A DNA stretch of 64,000 nucleotides from Gulosibacter molinativorax (GCF_003010915.2 NZ_CP028426.1:1922001-1986000), one strand, 5' to 3'. Shown: positions 9,501 through 17,610, counted from the first letter of the stretch. Notes: generated from the sequence alone by a model not told the origin. Numbers and translations are program-made.

Positions 9501-9915
9501 CGAGCGACACCGTCTGCGAGTAGCCTTCGTTCTCGAACACCCCGAGCAGCACGGAGTACGAGTGCTCGTCGCGCAGCGCGACCGGCCGGGAGGTTCCGGT
9601 CGTCTCATTGCGTTCGGATCGATAGTGCCCCTCGACGTAGCTGCGAAGGTTGCGTTCCTTCGTGGTCGCGCCCGCCGCCTTGTTATACGAGATCTTGTGG
9701 GCCGGGAGCAGCAGCGTCGTGATCGCGTCAACGAGCGTCGACTTGCCGCTACCGATATCGCCCGTTAGCAGCGAGGTGTTCCCGTCGGGCTGCAACGACC
9801 ACACGCGGCGATCGAAGGTGCCCCAGTTGTAGACCTCGAGCCTGGCGAGCCGGTAGCCGGTGCGCTTGGTTTCCGGGGTCTCGATCTCCAGCGCGGAAAA
9901 CAGGGCGTCACTCAT
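6550..9915 (-). CDS. jetC: Wadjet SMC-like ATPase JetC
   Basis: MukB/SMC-like motor of the Wadjet complex, 1121 residues from ATG 9915. The Walker A motif GDIGSGKS is at residues 52-59. Long Ala/Glu/Arg-rich coiled coils follow on both sides of a central hinge-like section, then the ABC signature SGGQKEKL near 1010 and Walker B FAVIDE ending near 1049. That is the head-coil-hinge-coil-head layout of SMC proteins. A longer frame to 10281 is open but would overlap jetB heavily; ATG 9915 overlaps the jetB stop by only eight bases. In known systems ATP hydrolysis drives DNA loop extrusion that senses small circular DNA. Confidence 0.95.
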   Translation of the reverse strand: MSDALFSALEIETPETKRTGYRLARLEVYNWGTFDRRVWSLQPDGNTSLLTGDIGSGKSTLVDAITTLLLPAHKISYNKAAGATTKERNLRSYVEGHYRSERNETTGTSRPVALRDEHSYSVLLGVFENEGYSQTVSLAQVFHQRDRTGQPERFYATADRGLSIATDFSDFGSDLKQLRKRLRGSGVDLDNTFPDYARRMRRLLGIASEQAMELFHQTVSMKSVGNLNDFVRSHMLEPSDASGRITDIVNHFENLTRSYEAVQRATAQLELLSPLVESADKYEAAVERHAGYRAEREALVVFAAELVTEVLDTAIGQTDAQLADAQEEQERIGAAREANTQQRELLQAERSSAGGDRLSIIDAEIPAATTKLAEVTSKRARFADHLERAGLEPVNDDTDFRMRLAAVAQARADAEGERARVAEERHPLTLQHGNDKKRAAEIDAEIASLEARRNNLPSELARLRESMCAGLGLAETELPFAGELIEVREDYAEWQGAAERVLRPFALSLLVPQAQYARVSSWVNERHLGTRLVYLRVPERRVPTRPMDAHGGPRLVDALEVEPGPFADYLKGELARRAEHALVADAAALQREDRAVTREGLVKDRERHEKDDRFRVSDARRWVLGRSSERKIAALTSEVQELREAIDVAERELAALEKQSDALGRAIDALSRLEEYSSFAEIDVADAETKVRDLEDERQRILAGSTRLAEIDRQLAELAEAQRQLESESNDIAKRLGGIEHELERLRSRHAKERELLESLPAVSVESARAVFPALRHRVGKRQPSTVDDCDTLRGKIHDELVRDSDAAQREMNGYITSVQQQMGEILRRWPELATEMDANVGSIGEFRRLHGQVKEDDLPRFEAEFKRQLNTESIKDLASFNFWLQRQADEIRERVATINEALGAIDYNPGRVITLVAELSPNSEVRAFRAEMKAATGDLIGGDEDPEQRFERVRLLVERFKGREGRTEADKAWTARVTDVRNWYTFAASERDRETGVEHEHYTDSDGKSGGQKEKLAYTILAASLAYQFGLEWGVEKSKDFRFAVIDEAFGRGSDQSTRYALELFEKLGLQLLIVTPLQKVHVIEPYVSSIGFVDNPDGAASRVHTLTVEEFRERRAMNS

Positions 9916-10594
9916 GGTCGGGTTCCTCCAATAGCGAGAGTTCGGCGGCGGATGCGTCGGGGCCAGTTTCGGGTTCGGCTGCGGATGCGTCGGCGCCGGT
10001 TTCGGCGTCCGGGCCCGCTTCCGACTGGGCGTAGGCCTCGAGCTTGCCGGCGAAGTCGGCCATGGTTTCCACATCCACGTAGGCCTTGAGGATGCGCCGC
10101 ACTTCCCACGCGCCCCGGCCCTGGCTGCCGCGCAATTTGTGCAGGAATCCGAGTTCGACAACCTTGGTGATCGTCTGGTCGACCTGTTTGAGTATCCTGG
10201 CCTCATTCGTCGAATCGCGCAGGAAGATCCGCAGCATCTCGACGATCTGATCCCGCTCGAGGACGAGCTTGCCTTCGTCACCGCCGGCCTCGAACTCGGC
10301 CAGCCGCTTGCGTAAGAGCAACAGCAGCAGACTCACCGGATAGGTCAGAGCCCGTCGCTTCACGAGTCGCGGCAGCGGTTCCTCGTCGTCGCTCGGCTCG
10401 ACCGTTTTGAGGTAGGCATAGCCCTCGGTCTGGTCGACGATCATGCGGATGCCGATCGTCGCGAAGTGATCCTGCACTCGCGCCTCGTGCCGCTCGATGG
10501 TGCGCCAGTCATCCTCGTGCACCTCGCGATAGACGACACCCTGCATGAGTTTGACAATCACCGTTGAAATCGCGTGCTGCTCCGTGCTTGTCAT
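9908..10594 (-). CDS. jetB: Wadjet subunit JetB (DUF4194, KITE-like)
   Basis: 228-residue DUF4194 protein corresponding to JetB, the MukE/KITE-like subunit that bridges kleisin JetA and motor JetC. The first 180 residues form winged-helix-like segments (VYREVHEDDWRTIERHEARV, then FLRDSTNEARILKQVDQTI). The C-terminal 40 residues are a low-complexity Ala/Glu/Asp/Pro tail with repeated ETGxDASAAE, probably disordered. The start overlaps the jetA stop by four bases (ATGA) and the stop overlaps the jetC start. Assignment rests on size, position and family pattern. Confidence 0.9.
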   Translation of the reverse strand: MTSTEQHAISTVIVKLMQGVVYREVHEDDWRTIERHEARVQDHFATIGIRMIVDQTEGYAYLKTVEPSDDEEPLPRLVKRRALTYPVSLLLLLLRKRLAEFEAGGDEGKLVLERDQIVEMLRIFLRDSTNEARILKQVDQTITKVVELGFLHKLRGSQGRGAWEVRRILKAYVDVETMADFAGKLEAYAQSEAGPDAETGADASAAEPETGPDASAAELSLLEEPDHE

Positions 10595-12018
10595 CGCCGC
10601 GCCACCGACACCTTCGGTAACGTCACTCGCTTCGGCATTCCGGCAAGATCGGTGTAGTCGATGACCGTGGTGACCTCATCGTCGAGCGCAATATCGATAT
10701 CGTCCTCCGACAGCGCAAGGTACCCGAGAATCTCCGCGATGCCCTCTTCCACGGGATACAGCTCGATGATGTCCGAAAGCTCCGCGACCGACCGCCGCGG
10801 CACGATGGAGCGGATGTTTTCGACCAGCCGAGCCGAGTCAACGAACCGCTGCCCGAATAGCGCGTCGTAATCGCCCTCCGAGTCTTCCTCGGGTGCGATG
10901 AGGCTGTCGATGACGCTGTCGGGCTGCGGGCTGTAGAGCGGGCGCTCGAACGGCAGCTCGATGGTGAGCCCCGGCTCATCGATAACAATGCCGAGCTCCT
11001 CCGGCGGATTGCTGCGCACGCGAATCGCGGCTTGTTCGACCGTGCGCACGAGGTCGAGGACTCTGCGGTTCTCGAGCCAGACTTGGTCTTCGAGGAAGCG
11101 GCGCAGCTGTTCCGACAGGCTGCGCACCGTCTGCTGCGTCCGCTCCGCGGCTTCCGCCCAGTCGTGGTGCACGAGCCGGAGTCTACGATCGGCGTGGACC
11201 GCCGGCATCGACTGGACCGACTCGATCAGGTCCGTGAGCTCGAGTTGTCGCTGCTCGGAGAGCAAGAAATCGTAGAACGCTTGAAAGCTGCGGCCCTGAT
11301 CCGACGAGGAAATGTCGGTACGGCTACTGACGAGTTCGCCGAGCAGTTCCCCTTTACTCCCATCCCAACCCGCGATTCGCTCGCGCGCCGAGCGGTCGAG
11401 TCCGCGGAAGTTTTCCTCGACCTCGCGAAAGTCGGAGAGGAGTTCGCGCGCGGTGGATGCGAACAGCTGATAGCGATCGCGCACCGAGGTCTCGTCAAGC
11501 AACACGGCACGATTCTCGCGCACCGCTTCGATTTCCTCATCGATCTGCGAGCGGCGCCGCTCGAGTTCCGCGATCCGCGCATCCGGATCGGTTTCGGTGC
11601 CGTGCACGATCTGTCGCAGGAGCTCGATCAGCGTGTGCAGGCGTGATTCCGTGCCGACAAAACTGCGCTGCTGCAGGCTCTGCACCCACTGGACGGCCTT
11701 TTCGATCGCCGGCGTCGCGTCGTAGTGCACCTCATCGGAGTCCACTGGATAGAACTTCCGCAGCCATCCCTGCTGCGGGTCGGCCCAATCGTCGAGATAG
11801 TTCTCGGGGTCGCGCGGATAGGCCTCCGGGTCTGACTGGCGAATCTTGTAGAGGTGCTCGTCGAGCGCATCCACCAACCGCCCCATCGGAATCGCCCCTT
11901 GATTCTGCTCGACGAACTGCTCCCCCAAAAACGACAGCACGAGCGGGGCGTTTTGGGCGCGCAACAGCCGCCATGCCGGATGCTGGTCCCGGAGCGTCGT
12001 GAGGTCCTCAATCTCCAT
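10591..12018 (-). CDS. jetA: Wadjet kleisin-like subunit JetA (DUF3375)
   Basis: First gene of the Wadjet operon, 475 residues of DUF3375 type (JetA, the MukF/kleisin-like subunit). The N-terminus has the family's typical opening helix (LRDQHPAWRLLRAQNAPLVL) followed by a winged-helix-like segment. Middle coiled coils include ARIAELERRRSQIDEEIEAV, and the C-terminal region ends in a predicted small domain (VVDYTDL-like strands, then short basic tail VSVARR). ATG at 12018. The 74-base gap upstream to the CDF gene should hold the operon promoter, though read-through from cmtR is possible. Confidence 0.92.
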   Translation of the reverse strand: MEIEDLTTLRDQHPAWRLLRAQNAPLVLSFLGEQFVEQNQGAIPMGRLVDALDEHLYKIRQSDPEAYPRDPENYLDDWADPQQGWLRKFYPVDSDEVHYDATPAIEKAVQWVQSLQQRSFVGTESRLHTLIELLRQIVHGTETDPDARIAELERRRSQIDEEIEAVRENRAVLLDETSVRDRYQLFASTARELLSDFREVEENFRGLDRSARERIAGWDGSKGELLGELVSSRTDISSSDQGRSFQAFYDFLLSEQRQLELTDLIESVQSMPAVHADRRLRLVHHDWAEAAERTQQTVRSLSEQLRRFLEDQVWLENRRVLDLVRTVEQAAIRVRSNPPEELGIVIDEPGLTIELPFERPLYSPQPDSVIDSLIAPEEDSEGDYDALFGQRFVDSARLVENIRSIVPRRSVAELSDIIELYPVEEGIAEILGYLALSEDDIDIALDDEVTTVIDYTDLAGMPKRVTLPKVSVARR

Positions 12019-12092
12019 CCCACGAGCGTACTTAATGCCTCCGACATTCTCGGCTTCCTCGAGGCTGGAGGCCGAGGCGGTTACCCCGAAGA

Positions 12093-12746
12093 CTAGGACG
12101 CGGACTCTTCCTCAAGCTCCTCGAGCACCTCGAACGGTGACTCGACGTCCCCTCGCCACGCCTCGATGCCCTCTCGAACGGCGAGCACTGCGACGAACAG
12201 CGCGGCAACTGAGTCCGCCCACCACCAGCCGAACAGGCTGTTTAAGACAAGCCCGAGGAACACGGCACCAGAAAGGTAGATGCACAAGAGCAGCTGCTTC
12301 GCATCGGCCATCACGCTCTTCGAGCCGAGTTCACGACCAGTGCGCGATTCAATCCACGCGAGCAGCGGCATGATCACGAGACTGAGCGCGGTGATGCCGA
12401 TGCCGAGCGGGCTCTCGTCAGGGCCCTCCTGCGTCACGAGTGCGGAAATCGCGTCGAACGTGACATACGCCGCGAGCGCGAAGAAGGCGATGCCGATTGC
12501 CCGCACAGCGGGCTTCTCCCACCGCTCCGGATCACGCCGACTGAACTGCCACGCGATTACCGCAGCCGAGAGCACCTCCACGACCGAGTCGAGACCGAAG
12601 CCGATCAGCGCCGCCGATGACGCGAGCGAACCCGCGAACATCGCGACGACCGCCTCGATCACGTTGTAGGTGATCGTGAACGCCACGATCCACTGCACGC
12701 GCCGGTTCAGAACGGCGCGACGCTCATCCGAAATCACCGTGCTCAT
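12093..12746 (-). CDS. Cation diffusion facilitator-like heavy-metal exporter
   Basis: Membrane protein of 217 residues with about six hydrophobic segments and CDF-type metal-site acids in helices 2 (GFGLDSVVE) and 5 (WWWADSVAA). It is short because the usual C-terminal cytoplasmic domain is reduced to an acidic tail. It overlaps the cmtR stop by four bases (ATGA), so it is the partner gene of a Cd/Pb-type sensor and probably exports Cd(II), Pb(II) or Zn(II). The substrate is inferred from the regulator only. Confidence 0.85.
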   Translation of the reverse strand: MSTVISDERRAVLNRRVQWIVAFTITYNVIEAVVAMFAGSLASSAALIGFGLDSVVEVLSAAVIAWQFSRRDPERWEKPAVRAIGIAFFALAAYVTFDAISALVTQEGPDESPLGIGITALSLVIMPLLAWIESRTGRELGSKSVMADAKQLLLCIYLSGAVFLGLVLNSLFGWWWADSVAALFVAVLAVREGIEAWRGDVESPFEVLEELEEESAS

Positions 12747-13126
12747 GCCGTGACCTTCTCAGTCGGCTCGGCCACCGCATCCGCCCCGCAGCATCCCGGC
12801 ACCGTGCAGGCGTCGTCGATGCAAGGCGCGTCCTCGTCGACCGCGAGCGTCACGTCCAGCAGCGCCGTCAGCGCGGCCGCGAGGTGGCCGTCGGCAATCT
12901 CATACCGCGTCTGCCGGCCCTCAGGCTCGGCAACGACGATGCCGCAGTCGCGCAGGCACGTGAGGTGATTCGACACATTCGAGCGAGTGAGCTCGAGCGA
13001 GCGCGCGAGCACAGCCGGGTAGTTGGGCGCTTCGAGCAGCGAAAGCAGGATGCGCGAGCGGGTCGGGTCGGCCATCGCCCGGCCCAGTCGGTTCATAACG
13101 TCAAGACGCGAAGTATTAGTCAGCAC
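12743..13126 (-). CDS. cmtR: ArsR-family Cd/Pb-responsive repressor, CmtR-like
   Basis: Winged-helix metal sensor of 127 residues. The recognition helix region LTRSNVSNHL matches the CmtR family. Cys57 and Cys61 in HLTCLRDCG plus Cys102 lie at the same positions as the three Cd/Pb ligands described for Mycobacterium tuberculosis CmtR. The C-terminus has three further Cys (107, 112, 113), which is unusual. The GTG start at 13126 has no Shine-Dalgarno sequence and lies six bases after a TATAGT box, so the message is probably leaderless. Expected to repress itself and the overlapping exporter until metal binds. Confidence 0.92.
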   Translation of the reverse strand: MLTNTSRLDVMNRLGRAMADPTRSRILLSLLEAPNYPAVLARSLELTRSNVSNHLTCLRDCGIVVAEPEGRQTRYEIADGHLAAALTALLDVTLAVDEDAPCIDDACTVPGCCGADAVAEPTEKVTA

Positions 13127-13151
13127 TCAATGACTATACAGTGTTTGCTGA
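13120..13151 (-). promoter_or_regulatory. Promoter/operator of cmtR with leaderless start
   Basis: Inverted repeat with arms TCAGCA (13120-13125) and TGCTGA (13146-13151), centred on a -10 box TATAGT (minus strand, 13138-13133). The GTG start is six bases downstream of that box, inside the proximal arm. Binding here would block RNA polymerase, fitting CmtR autorepression. The -35 is not clear. Confidence 0.6.
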
Positions 13152-13311
13152 ACTCAACGGCCGTCGCGGCCGTCCGCGATTACCTCCGCGTGTACGACAA
13201 GTGAGAACCCGCTGCGAACACCTCAGTTTCTATTGGCTACACCTGTCGGCTTGACTACCGTGAGTGGCACCGAGCGCATAACGGAGCGCGCCGTCATACA
13301 AAGGAGCAGCA

Positions 13312-14145
13312 ATGGCTGGACTACTCGAAGGCAAAGTCGCAATCGTCACTGGAGGTTCGAGCGGAATCGGACTCGCATCCGTTGAGCGCTTCATCGCAGA
13401 AGGCGCCAAAGTAACCATCGCCGATATTCAGGATGAGCTTGGCGGGCAAATTGCGGAGCGACTCGGTGAATCGGCACTGTATGTACACACCGACGTGACC
13501 GATGAAGCCAGCATCCAACAGGTCGTCACAACAACGGTCGACAAGTTCGGCAAGCTCGACGTCATGTACAACAACGCGGGCGCACAGGGTGACCCGTCGC
13601 CGCTCCTCGAGATCGGCTCTGAAGGATTCGACAAGACCATCGCCCTACTCACTCGAAGTGTCGTCCTCGGGCACAAATACGCCGCACTGCAATTCCAGGC
13701 GCAAGGCACGGGCGGCTCGATCATCTCGACAGCGTCGGCCGCGGGCCTTCAGGGCGGTTGGTCCGCGCTGGGTTACACGACCGCGAAGCACGCGATCGTC
13801 GGCGTCGTTCGCCAGGCAGTCGCAGAACTCGGAACCCTCGGCATCCGCTCGAACGCCATCGCACCGGGAATCATCATGACGCCGATCATGGCGAAGACGT
13901 TCGGCGTGCCGGTCGAGGAATCGGAAGGCTTCGTTCAGTTCCTCGCGGACCGCCTCGGGCACACCCAGCCCAGTGGCCGCGTCGGCTTCCCCGACGACAT
14001 CGCGAAGGTCGCAACCTTCCTCGCGAGCGACCTCTCAGAGTACGTTTCCGGTGTCACCATCCCCGTCGACGGCGGCGCAACCGCGATTACGCAGGGGACC
14101 TTCGCCACCGAGGTCGTGAAGGCAGCGCAAGAATACGCGGCATAG
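13312..14145 (+). CDS. Short-chain dehydrogenase/reductase (SDR)
   Basis: Classical SDR of 277 residues: cofactor motif TGGSSGIG (residues 13-20), NNAG, active-site YTTAK (Y155, K159) and the C-terminal VDGG. Asp after strand 2 (TIADIQ) suggests NAD(H) preference. AAAGGAG precedes ATG 13312. It is monocistronic, ending in a strong terminator. The substrate is unknown; another SDR at 20706 belongs to a catabolic cluster, but this one stands alone between the metal genes. Confidence 0.88.
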   Translation: MAGLLEGKVAIVTGGSSGIGLASVERFIAEGAKVTIADIQDELGGQIAERLGESALYVHTDVTDEASIQQVVTTTVDKFGKLDVMYNNAGAQGDPSPLLEIGSEGFDKTIALLTRSVVLGHKYAALQFQAQGTGGSIISTASAAGLQGGWSALGYTTAKHAIVGVVRQAVAELGTLGIRSNAIAPGIIMTPIMAKTFGVPVEESEGFVQFLADRLGHTQPSGRVGFPDDIAKVATFLASDLSEYVSGVTIPVDGGATAITQGTFATEVVKAAQEYAA

Positions 14146-14153
14146 TCGCGCCC

Positions 14154-14201
14154 AAGCGGCGTGGATGCAGGCCTCGAGTCATGCATCCACGCCGCTTTTT
14201 T
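14154..14201 (+). terminator. Intrinsic terminator after the SDR gene
   Basis: Perfect 16-bp stem (14154-14169 with 14182-14197), 12-base loop, followed by a run of T to 14201. This is one of the few terminators in the window with a proper T tract. Confidence 0.9.
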
Positions 14202-14259
14202 CGTGCGATTCTTCACGTTCTCGGAATAGCGTGAAGTCGCATCGTGTTTTCAAGTATAG

Positions 14260-14276
14260 ATACCCCCATGGGGTAT
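14260..14276 (+). promoter_or_regulatory. CsoR-type copper operator upstream of the P-type ATPase
   Basis: Arms ATACCCC and GGGGTAT separated by CAT, the G-tract palindrome typical of CsoR/RcnR-family sites. It sits 47 bases before the copper ATPase start. A TATAGAT box overlaps its left edge (14255-14261), so a bound repressor would block the promoter. No csoR gene is present in the window. Confidence 0.75.
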
Positions 14277-14322
14277 TAAGCTAAGAAGTAGACGCAGGCA
14301 GGTCGCTACCAGGGAGGAACTA

Positions 14323-16458
14323 ATGAGTCATCCACATAACCCGAAGGAACCGCGAGAAGGCCAGCATCGACACGACGAGTCCGCCGGGCACGGGCATTCT
14401 GGCCACGATGAGCATGCCGGGCACGACATGCATGCTGGGCACGAAGACCATTCTGGACACGACATGCATGGTGGCCACGGCGATCACGTCGGCCAGTTCC
14501 GCCGACTGTTCTGGATCATGCTCGTGCTCGCAATCCCGACGGTCCTCCTGTCGCCGATGTTCGCATCCATCGTGGGCTACACACTTCCGGATATCCCCTG
14601 GCTGCAATGGGTCTCGCCGATTCTCGGCACGGTGATGTACGTCTGGGGTGGCAGACCGTTCCTCGAGGGCGCCCTCTCGGAGATCCGCTCGCGCAAGCCG
14701 GGCATGATGCTCCTCATTGCCCTCGCGATCACCGTCGCGTTCTTCGCATCCTGGGGTGCGAGCCTCGGCTTCCTCGACCATGAGCTCGACTTTTGGTGGG
14801 AGCTCGCGCTCCTGGTCGTGATCATGCTGCTCGGCCACTGGATCGAGATGCGCTCGCTCGCGCAGACCACCTCGGCCCTGGACTCGCTGGCAGCACTCCT
14901 GCCCGACGAGGCGGAGCGGCTCGAGGGCGACCAGGTTGTCACGGTCTCCCCCAGCGACCTGCAGGTCGGCGACATCGTCATTGTCCGCCCCGGTGGCACC
15001 GTCCCCGCAGACGGCACCGTGGTCGACGGCCGTGCCGCCATGGACGAGTCGATGGTCACCGGGGAATCTCGCACCGTGACTCGCGAGGTCGACGACCAAG
15101 TCACCGCCGGTACCGTCGCAACCGACTCAGGCCTGCGCATCCAAGTGACCGCGACCGGCGACAACACTGCCCTCGCGGGCATCCAGCGGCTGGTCGCGGA
15201 TGCCCAAAACTCCACTTCGCGCGCGCAACTCCTCGCCGACAAGGCCGCAGGCTGGCTGTTCTGGTTCGCCGTCGGCGCGGCCATCATTACCGCGATCGTC
15301 TGGACGGCGATCGGCTTACCCGACGACGCGGTTGTGCGCACCATCACGGTGCTCGTCATCGCGTGTCCTCACGCGCTCGGGCTCGCGATTCCGCTGGTCG
15401 TTTCAATCGCGACCGAGCGCGCGGCCCGCGGCGGAGTCCTAATCAAGGACCGCCACGCCCTCGAGGGCATGCGCACCGTTGACACCGTTCTCTTCGACAA
15501 GACCGGCACGCTCACCAAGGGTGAGCCGACTGTTATCGAAATCTCACCAGCCGACGGTCACGAGGCAAGCCACGTCCTCACTCTCGCAGCAGGAGCGGAA
15601 GCCGCCAGCGAGCATCCGCTCGCCAAGGCGATCATGCGCGGCGCCGAACAGCAGGGCGTCACCGTTCCCGCGAGCCGCGACTTCACTTCATCCCCGGCGG
15701 TCGGCGTCACCGCGACGATTGACGATTCAATCGTCCGCGTCGGTGGCCCGAAGATGCTGGAGGAGGAAGGTCTCGCTGAGCTCGCAGTGGTGGATGTGTG
15801 GCGTAAGGACGGCGCGATCATCCTGCACGTGGTGCAGGACGGCAAGGTCATCGGCGCGCTCAAGCTTGCCGATGAAATCCGTCCGGAGTCGCGCGAAGCA
15901 GTCGAGGCCCTTCACAAGCTCGGCATCCAGGTCGTGATGATCACGGGTGACGCCGAGGCCGTCGCGAACTCGGTCGCGCGCGAACTTGGCATCGACCGAG
16001 TCTTCGCTGGCGTACGACCCGAGGACAAGGCTGCGAAGGTCAAGGAACTCCAGGAGGAAGGCCGCAACGTCGCGATGGTCGGTGACGGCGTGAATGACGC
16101 CCCGGCGCTCGCCCAATCGGATGTTGGCCTCGCGATCGGTGCGGGAACTGACGTTGCGATCGCCTCAGCCGGTGTGATTCTCGTGAGCGACGACCCGCGG
16201 TCGGTGCTCTCGGTGATCGAGCTCTCGCACGCCTCCTACCGGAAGATGACACAGAACCTGTGGTGGGCCGCCGGCTACAACCTCATCTCGGTGCCACTCG
16301 CCGCTGGCGTGCTCGCCCCGATCGGCTTCGTGCTGCCGATGTCGGTCGGCGCGATTCTGATGTCGCTGTCCACGATCATCGTGGCGCTCAACGCCCAGCT
16401 GCTGCGCCGCATTGACCTCCGCCCCGAGGTCGTGACGCGGAAGGTTCTGGAGCGATAA
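14323..16458 (+). CDS. copB: Heavy-metal P1B-type ATPase, CopB-like
   Basis: Copper/silver-translocating P-type ATPase of 711 residues. The N-terminus (1-58) has 16 His, eleven of them at every third position from 25 to 55, and replaces the usual CxxC domains. Membrane helices follow, then the actuator TGES, the transmembrane metal motif CPH (CopB subgroup), phosphorylation site DKTGTLTKG, SEHPLAK and GDGVND. CPH plus a His-rich tail is characteristic of Cu(II)/Cu(I)/Ag exporters. GGGAGGAAC precedes ATG 14323. A CsoR-like operator lies upstream and a hairpin terminator downstream. Confidence 0.93.
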   Translation: MSHPHNPKEPREGQHRHDESAGHGHSGHDEHAGHDMHAGHEDHSGHDMHGGHGDHVGQFRRLFWIMLVLAIPTVLLSPMFASIVGYTLPDIPWLQWVSPILGTVMYVWGGRPFLEGALSEIRSRKPGMMLLIALAITVAFFASWGASLGFLDHELDFWWELALLVVIMLLGHWIEMRSLAQTTSALDSLAALLPDEAERLEGDQVVTVSPSDLQVGDIVIVRPGGTVPADGTVVDGRAAMDESMVTGESRTVTREVDDQVTAGTVATDSGLRIQVTATGDNTALAGIQRLVADAQNSTSRAQLLADKAAGWLFWFAVGAAIITAIVWTAIGLPDDAVVRTITVLVIACPHALGLAIPLVVSIATERAARGGVLIKDRHALEGMRTVDTVLFDKTGTLTKGEPTVIEISPADGHEASHVLTLAAGAEAASEHPLAKAIMRGAEQQGVTVPASRDFTSSPAVGVTATIDDSIVRVGGPKMLEEEGLAELAVVDVWRKDGAIILHVVQDGKVIGALKLADEIRPESREAVEALHKLGIQVVMITGDAEAVANSVARELGIDRVFAGVRPEDKAAKVKELQEEGRNVAMVGDGVNDAPALAQSDVGLAIGAGTDVAIASAGVILVSDDPRSVLSVIELSHASYRKMTQNLWWAAGYNLISVPLAAGVLAPIGFVLPMSVGAILMSLSTIIVALNAQLLRRIDLRPEVVTRKVLER

Positions 16459-16477
16459 ACGGGCGAGACGCAATTGC

Positions 16478-16540
16478 CGGCACGGGGAGCTCATCAAGAG
16501 GTGTCATTCACCTCGAAGGGAGCTCCCCGTGCCGCATTTT
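16478..16540 (+). terminator. Hairpin terminator after copB
   Basis: Stem of 14 bp (16478-16491 with 16521-16534), loop of 29 bases holding a small inner hairpin, then CATTTTG. The T tract is weak but position and stem fit a terminator. Confidence 0.75.
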
Positions 16541-16600
16541 GCAGGTCGCGCAGCGAAAACGAAGAACCCCCAACTCGCGTGAGCTGAGGGTCCTTATTCG

Positions 16601-16672
16601 CTGGGGTACCTGGACTCGAACCAAGAATGGCGGTACCAGAAACCGCTGTGTTGCCAATTACACCATACCCCA
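16601..16672 (-). tRNA. tRNA-Gln(CUG)
   Basis: 72-base cloverleaf on the minus strand. The acceptor stem TGGGGTA pairs with TACCCCA followed by discriminator G. D stem GTGT/ACAC; anticodon stem GCGGT/ACCGC with loop TTCTGGT, giving anticodon CTG; T arm CTTGG-TTCGAGT-CCAGG. CCA is not encoded. The U1-A72 pair is typical of bacterial tRNA-Gln. Confidence 0.97.
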
Positions 16673-16849
16673 GTGCTTTACGGCACCAGGATAGCTTAGA
16701 CCAGCATTTCGGCCCGCGCAAATCAGGCCGGGAGCGCTGCCTCTGGACCATCCGCACCCAGGCGCTCGAAGCGCGCATCCACCTCACTCACCGGCTCAAC
16801 GAGTAGGGATGAAGGAACACACACTCCACCTCGACCACAGGAGCCCAAG

Positions 16850-17515
16850 ATGGCCTCCCCCACCTCGCGCGTTCGCGTGCACAACTTCACCATCTCGCTC
16901 GATGGCTTCGGCACTGGCGCAGATCAGACGCTGAAAGAACCGTTCGGCCACGCAGGGACCCGTCTCATGTCCTGGGCCTTCCCAACCCGCACCTTCCAGA
17001 ACATGGGCATACACGCCGATGTACCGCCAAGCGTCGGCATCGACGACGCCTTCGCCCGGCATTGGGGCGAAAACATCGGCGTCGAGATCATGGGCCGCAA
17101 CAAGTTTGCCCCGAAGGCCGGACCCTGGCCGAACAACGGCTGGCAGGGTTGGTGGGGCCCGAACCCGCCGTTCCACACACCGGTCGTCGTGCTCACGAGT
17201 CACCCGCGCGAGCCGCTGCACATGGAGGGCGGCAACAGCTTCTACTTCTTCAACGGCACTCCCGCCGAGGCACTCGCATACGCACGCGAACTCGCACCCG
17301 GCACCGATGTGCGAATCGGTGGCGGCGCCACCACACTGCGTGAGTTCCTCGCGGCCGACCTTGTTGACGAGATGCACCTTGTTGTCGCGCCGATCATTCT
17401 CGGCCGCGGTGAGCGGTTATGGGACGGACTCGAGAAGCTCGAAGAGCGCTTCACGATCGAATCGGCGACCTCGCCGAGCGGGGTCATCCACATGATGTTC
17501 GCGCGGAGGGGATAG
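16850..17515 (+). CDS. Dihydrofolate reductase-like (RibD C-terminal family) reductase
   Basis: 221 residues with the DHFR/RibD_C fold pattern: opening strand VHNFTISLDGFG, GRNKF, then VVVLTSHPR, IGGGATTLREFLAADLVDEM and a C-terminal APIILGRGERLW. Stand-alone members are common in actinobacteria and probably reduce a small molecule with NADPH. The true folA catalytic pattern is not present, so it is not a normal dihydrofolate reductase. ACAGGAG lies nine bases before ATG 16850. Monocistronic, followed by REP-like repeats. Confidence 0.85.
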   Translation: MASPTSRVRVHNFTISLDGFGTGADQTLKEPFGHAGTRLMSWAFPTRTFQNMGIHADVPPSVGIDDAFARHWGENIGVEIMGRNKFAPKAGPWPNNGWQGWWGPNPPFHTPVVVLTSHPREPLHMEGGNSFYFFNGTPAEALAYARELAPGTDVRIGGGATTLREFLAADLVDEMHLVVAPIILGRGERLWDGLEKLEERFTIESATSPSGVIHMMFARRG

Positions 17516-17540
17516 CGAGACGTGGGCCTGCGTGCCGCAC

Positions 17541-17610
17541 CGTTCGATACACGGCTTCGCCGCTACTCACGGAGCTTGGGGCGCGGCTTCGCCACTACTC
17601 ACGGAGCGGG
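17541..17610. repeat. REP-like palindromic element (two partial copies)
   Basis: Two copies of the intergenic element, TTCGATACACGGCTTCGCC then GCTACTCACGGAGC, the second lacking the left end. They lie between convergent genes and overlap the last codons of the AraC-family gene. Confidence 0.8.

Noticed and set aside
9916..10281. N-terminal extension of jetC
   Set aside because: It would overlap jetB almost entirely in another frame; its content is Ser/Arg/Pro-rich shadow sequence.
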